A DNA stretch of 64,000 nucleotides. Source: Lacipirellula limnantheis (GTDB lineage Bacteria > Planctomycetota > Planctomycetia > Pirellulales > Lacipirellulaceae). The stretch covers positions 806,001 to 870,000 of the forward strand of contig NZ_CP036339.1 in the NCBI RefSeq assembly GCF_007746075.1, read 5' to 3'. Position numbers and translations under genes: made by a program. The notes below the pieces were generated by a model. That model searched no databases, was not told the DNA's origin, and worked only from the letters and a program-made list of their open reading frames with translations. Positions 62,968 through 64,000 of this stretch are shown here, piece after piece (within the stretch, counting starts at the first letter, position 1; each line of letters starts with the position of its first letter).

Positions 62968-63753
62968 ATGCCGCACGACGAGTCGAATCTCTCCTCCTCT
63001 GCCGTTTCTCGCCGTCAATTCGCCGCCATCGGCGCCGCGACGCTCGCCGCCGCGCGTACGCTTCACGGCACAGCGCAGGCAGCGGAAACCGGCGGCGGTT
63101 CGCCGCTCAAACCAGGCATCACGCTCCTCTTCCAAGGCGACTCGATTACCGACGCCGGCCGTAGTCGCGAGGCGGCCGGAGACGCGAATTCACAACCGGC
63201 CCTCGGCAACGGCTATGCCTGGCTCGCGGCGTCGCAGCTGCTGGTCGATCGTCCCGGCGACGGCATCAAGATCTTCAATCGCGGCATTAGCGGCAACAAG
63301 GTGCCCGACTTGGCTGGACGCTGGCAGGCAGAGTGCATCGACCTCAAGCCAAACGTGCTCAGCATCCTAATCGGCGTCAACGACATTTGGCGAACGTTCG
63401 ACAGCGGCGAGAAGGGAACGGCCGAGGAGTACGAGAAAGGCTACCACGCTCTGATCGCGCAGACGAAGAAGGCGCTGCCGGACGTGACGCTGGTCGTCTG
63501 CGAGCCGTTCGTGTTGCGCTGCGGCGCGGTCAAGGATGAGTGGTTCCCAAAGTTCGACGGCTACCGCGCCGCCGCCAAACGCGTTGCCGAGCAGGCCGGG
63601 GCGATCTTTGTGCCGTTCCAGACGATGTTCGACGAAGCGTCGAAAATCGCGCCGCCAGAGCGTTGGGCCGGCGACGGCGTCCATCCCTCGAACGACGGAG
63701 CTGCACTCATGGCGCACACTTGGCGCCGCGTCGTCGACGGCGGCGGCATCTAG
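62968..63753 (+). CDS. Secreted SGNH/GDSL hydrolase
   Basis: A 261-residue hydrolase with a twin-arginine signal (SRRQFAAIGAAT, Arg15-Arg16), so probably exported folded by Tat. The four SGNH blocks are present: GDSIT (Ser59), the Gly in NRGISGN (about 106-110), IGVND (Asn138), and the Asp-x-x-His pair in GDGVHPSND (Asp236, His239). Such enzymes deacetylate or deacylate carbohydrates and esters; planctomycete relatives are often acetylxylan or rhamnogalacturonan esterase-like. No neighbouring gene identifies the substrate. The start is the first Met before the Tat motif. Confidence 0.92.
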   Translation: MPHDESNLSSSAVSRRQFAAIGAATLAAARTLHGTAQAAETGGGSPLKPGITLLFQGDSITDAGRSREAAGDANSQPALGNGYAWLAASQLLVDRPGDGIKIFNRGISGNKVPDLAGRWQAECIDLKPNVLSILIGVNDIWRTFDSGEKGTAEEYEKGYHALIAQTKKALPDVTLVVCEPFVLRCGAVKDEWFPKFDGYRAAAKRVAEQAGAIFVPFQTMFDEASKIAPPERWAGDGVHPSNDGAALMAHTWRRVVDGGGI

Positions 63754-63770
63754 AACGCGTCGCACTTTTC

Positions 63771-63854
63771 AGCCCCTGGCTCCGCCAGGGGGTCGGTCAC
63801 CTTACCGGTAAGCGCTATCCCGCGTTGCGTCACCCCGCGGCGGAGCCGGGGGCT
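63771..63854. repeat. GC-rich inverted repeat with nested hairpin and 12-base palindrome
   Basis: AGCCCCTGGCTCCGCC (63771-63786) pairs with GGCGGAGCCGGGGGCT (63839-63854) with one mismatch. Within the left part CCCCTGG/CCAGGGG forms its own hairpin, and CTTACCGGTAAG (63801-63812) is a perfect palindrome. The right arm shares CGGAGCCGGGG with 5858-5874 and 16308-16324. Confidence 0.75.
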
Positions 63855-63870
63855 ACATGCTCTGCGTTTC

Positions 63871-64000
63871 CTACCCAAACAACAACGGCGCGTCGCTCTC
63901 TCCTTCGCGCTGCTCCCACTGCCGTCGCACTTCGCCCAGGCCATAAACGCAAAGCTCAAAGTTGTCGCTCAACCGCTGCAGCACGGCATCGGTGGCCGGT
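63871..64000 (-). CDS. C-terminal tail of a gene cut by the right edge
   Basis: One minus-strand frame is open from the edge to a TAG at 63871-63873, giving 42 residues ending SDAPLLFG. The segment LQRLSDNFELCVYGLGEVRR is followed by WEQREGESDAPLLFG, which has normal coding character with balanced acidic and basic residues. Nothing more can be said of its identity. Other minus-strand frames here are Arg/Cys-rich and unlikely. Confidence 0.55.
   Translation of the reverse strand, partial: PATDAVLQRLSDNFELCVYGLGEVRRQWEQREGESDAPLLFG

Noticed and set aside
63750..63959. 69-codon minus-strand frame near the right edge
   Set aside because: It crosses the inverted repeat at 63771-63854 and is Arg/Cys-rich; the neighbouring frame ending at 63871 has better coding character.

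Overview
The window is GC-rich chromosomal DNA of a planctomycete, most likely of the Pirellulales. The evidence is the gene content: three DUF1559 pseudopilin-like proteins (prepilin N-terminus plus a C-terminal H-X9-DG motif), a PSD1 planctomycete cytochrome c protein next to a DUF1501 protein, nine PEP-CTERM reading frames of which eight carry dockerin-like EF-hand repeats, a CinA-NadD fusion, and a kinase-tubulin fusion. No rRNA, tRNA, CRISPR array, integrase or transposase was seen.

Layout. 1-9.9 kb: a secreted repeat protein cut by the left edge, a small lipoprotein, the CinA-like/nucleotidyltransferase fusion, a PQQ-type beta-propeller protein, a lipoprotein plus DUF1559 pair, an SDR oxidoreductase and a CBM9-like secreted protein. 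9.9-16.4 kb: a PSD1 cytochrome, DUF1501 and PEP-CTERM gene run on the plus strand. 16.3-23.4 kb: a lipoprotein plus DUF1559 pair, an acetyltransferase, a TPR protein, two tandem PEP-CTERM paralogues and an HtrA-like protease. 23.7-27.7 kb: ROK kinase, lepA and pyrF. 27.8-31 kb: a third lipoprotein plus DUF1559 pair and an endonuclease/exonuclease/phosphatase (EEP) protein. 31.4-41.1 kb: five consecutive PEP-CTERM genes (one unknown, two with lamin-tail domains, two EEP nucleases), with strong hairpin terminators after the first three. 41.2-47.7 kb: a diadenylate-cyclase-type protein, a large conserved secreted protein, a HEAT-repeat lipoprotein, an orphan iron-type ABC permease and a small CrtO-like membrane protein. 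48.3-52.9 kb: a large membrane-anchored protein and an ABC ATPase, separated by a repeat-flanked GxxExxY gene, then mobB. 53.1-59.0 kb: an AAA ATPase, a Ser/Thr kinase fused to a tubulin-like GTPase, and an FHA-EAL protein. 59-64 kb: another EEP protein, a GH25 lysozyme broken by an in-frame stop, a cysteine-desulfurase-like enzyme, a GDSL hydrolase and the tail of a gene cut by the right edge.

The best candidate for an undescribed system is the 53137-58967 operon. A winged-helix AAA ATPase, one polypeptide joining a protein kinase to a tubulin/FtsZ-type GTPase, and a phosphothreonine reader (FHA) carrying a c-di-GMP phosphodiesterase (EAL) domain with apparently intact catalytic residues together look like a phosphorylation-controlled cytoskeletal or signalling module. 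Second is the 50950-51448 unit: a GxxExxY gene inside inverted repeat arms that abut the upstream stop codon and reach nearly to the next start codon, as if inserted into an operon. Third is the cell-surface island at 31.4-41.1 kb, which looks like the parts of an ExeM-type extracellular nuclease spread over separate, duplicated, PEP-CTERM-anchored genes. All functional statements rest on motif recognition by eye; no database search was run.
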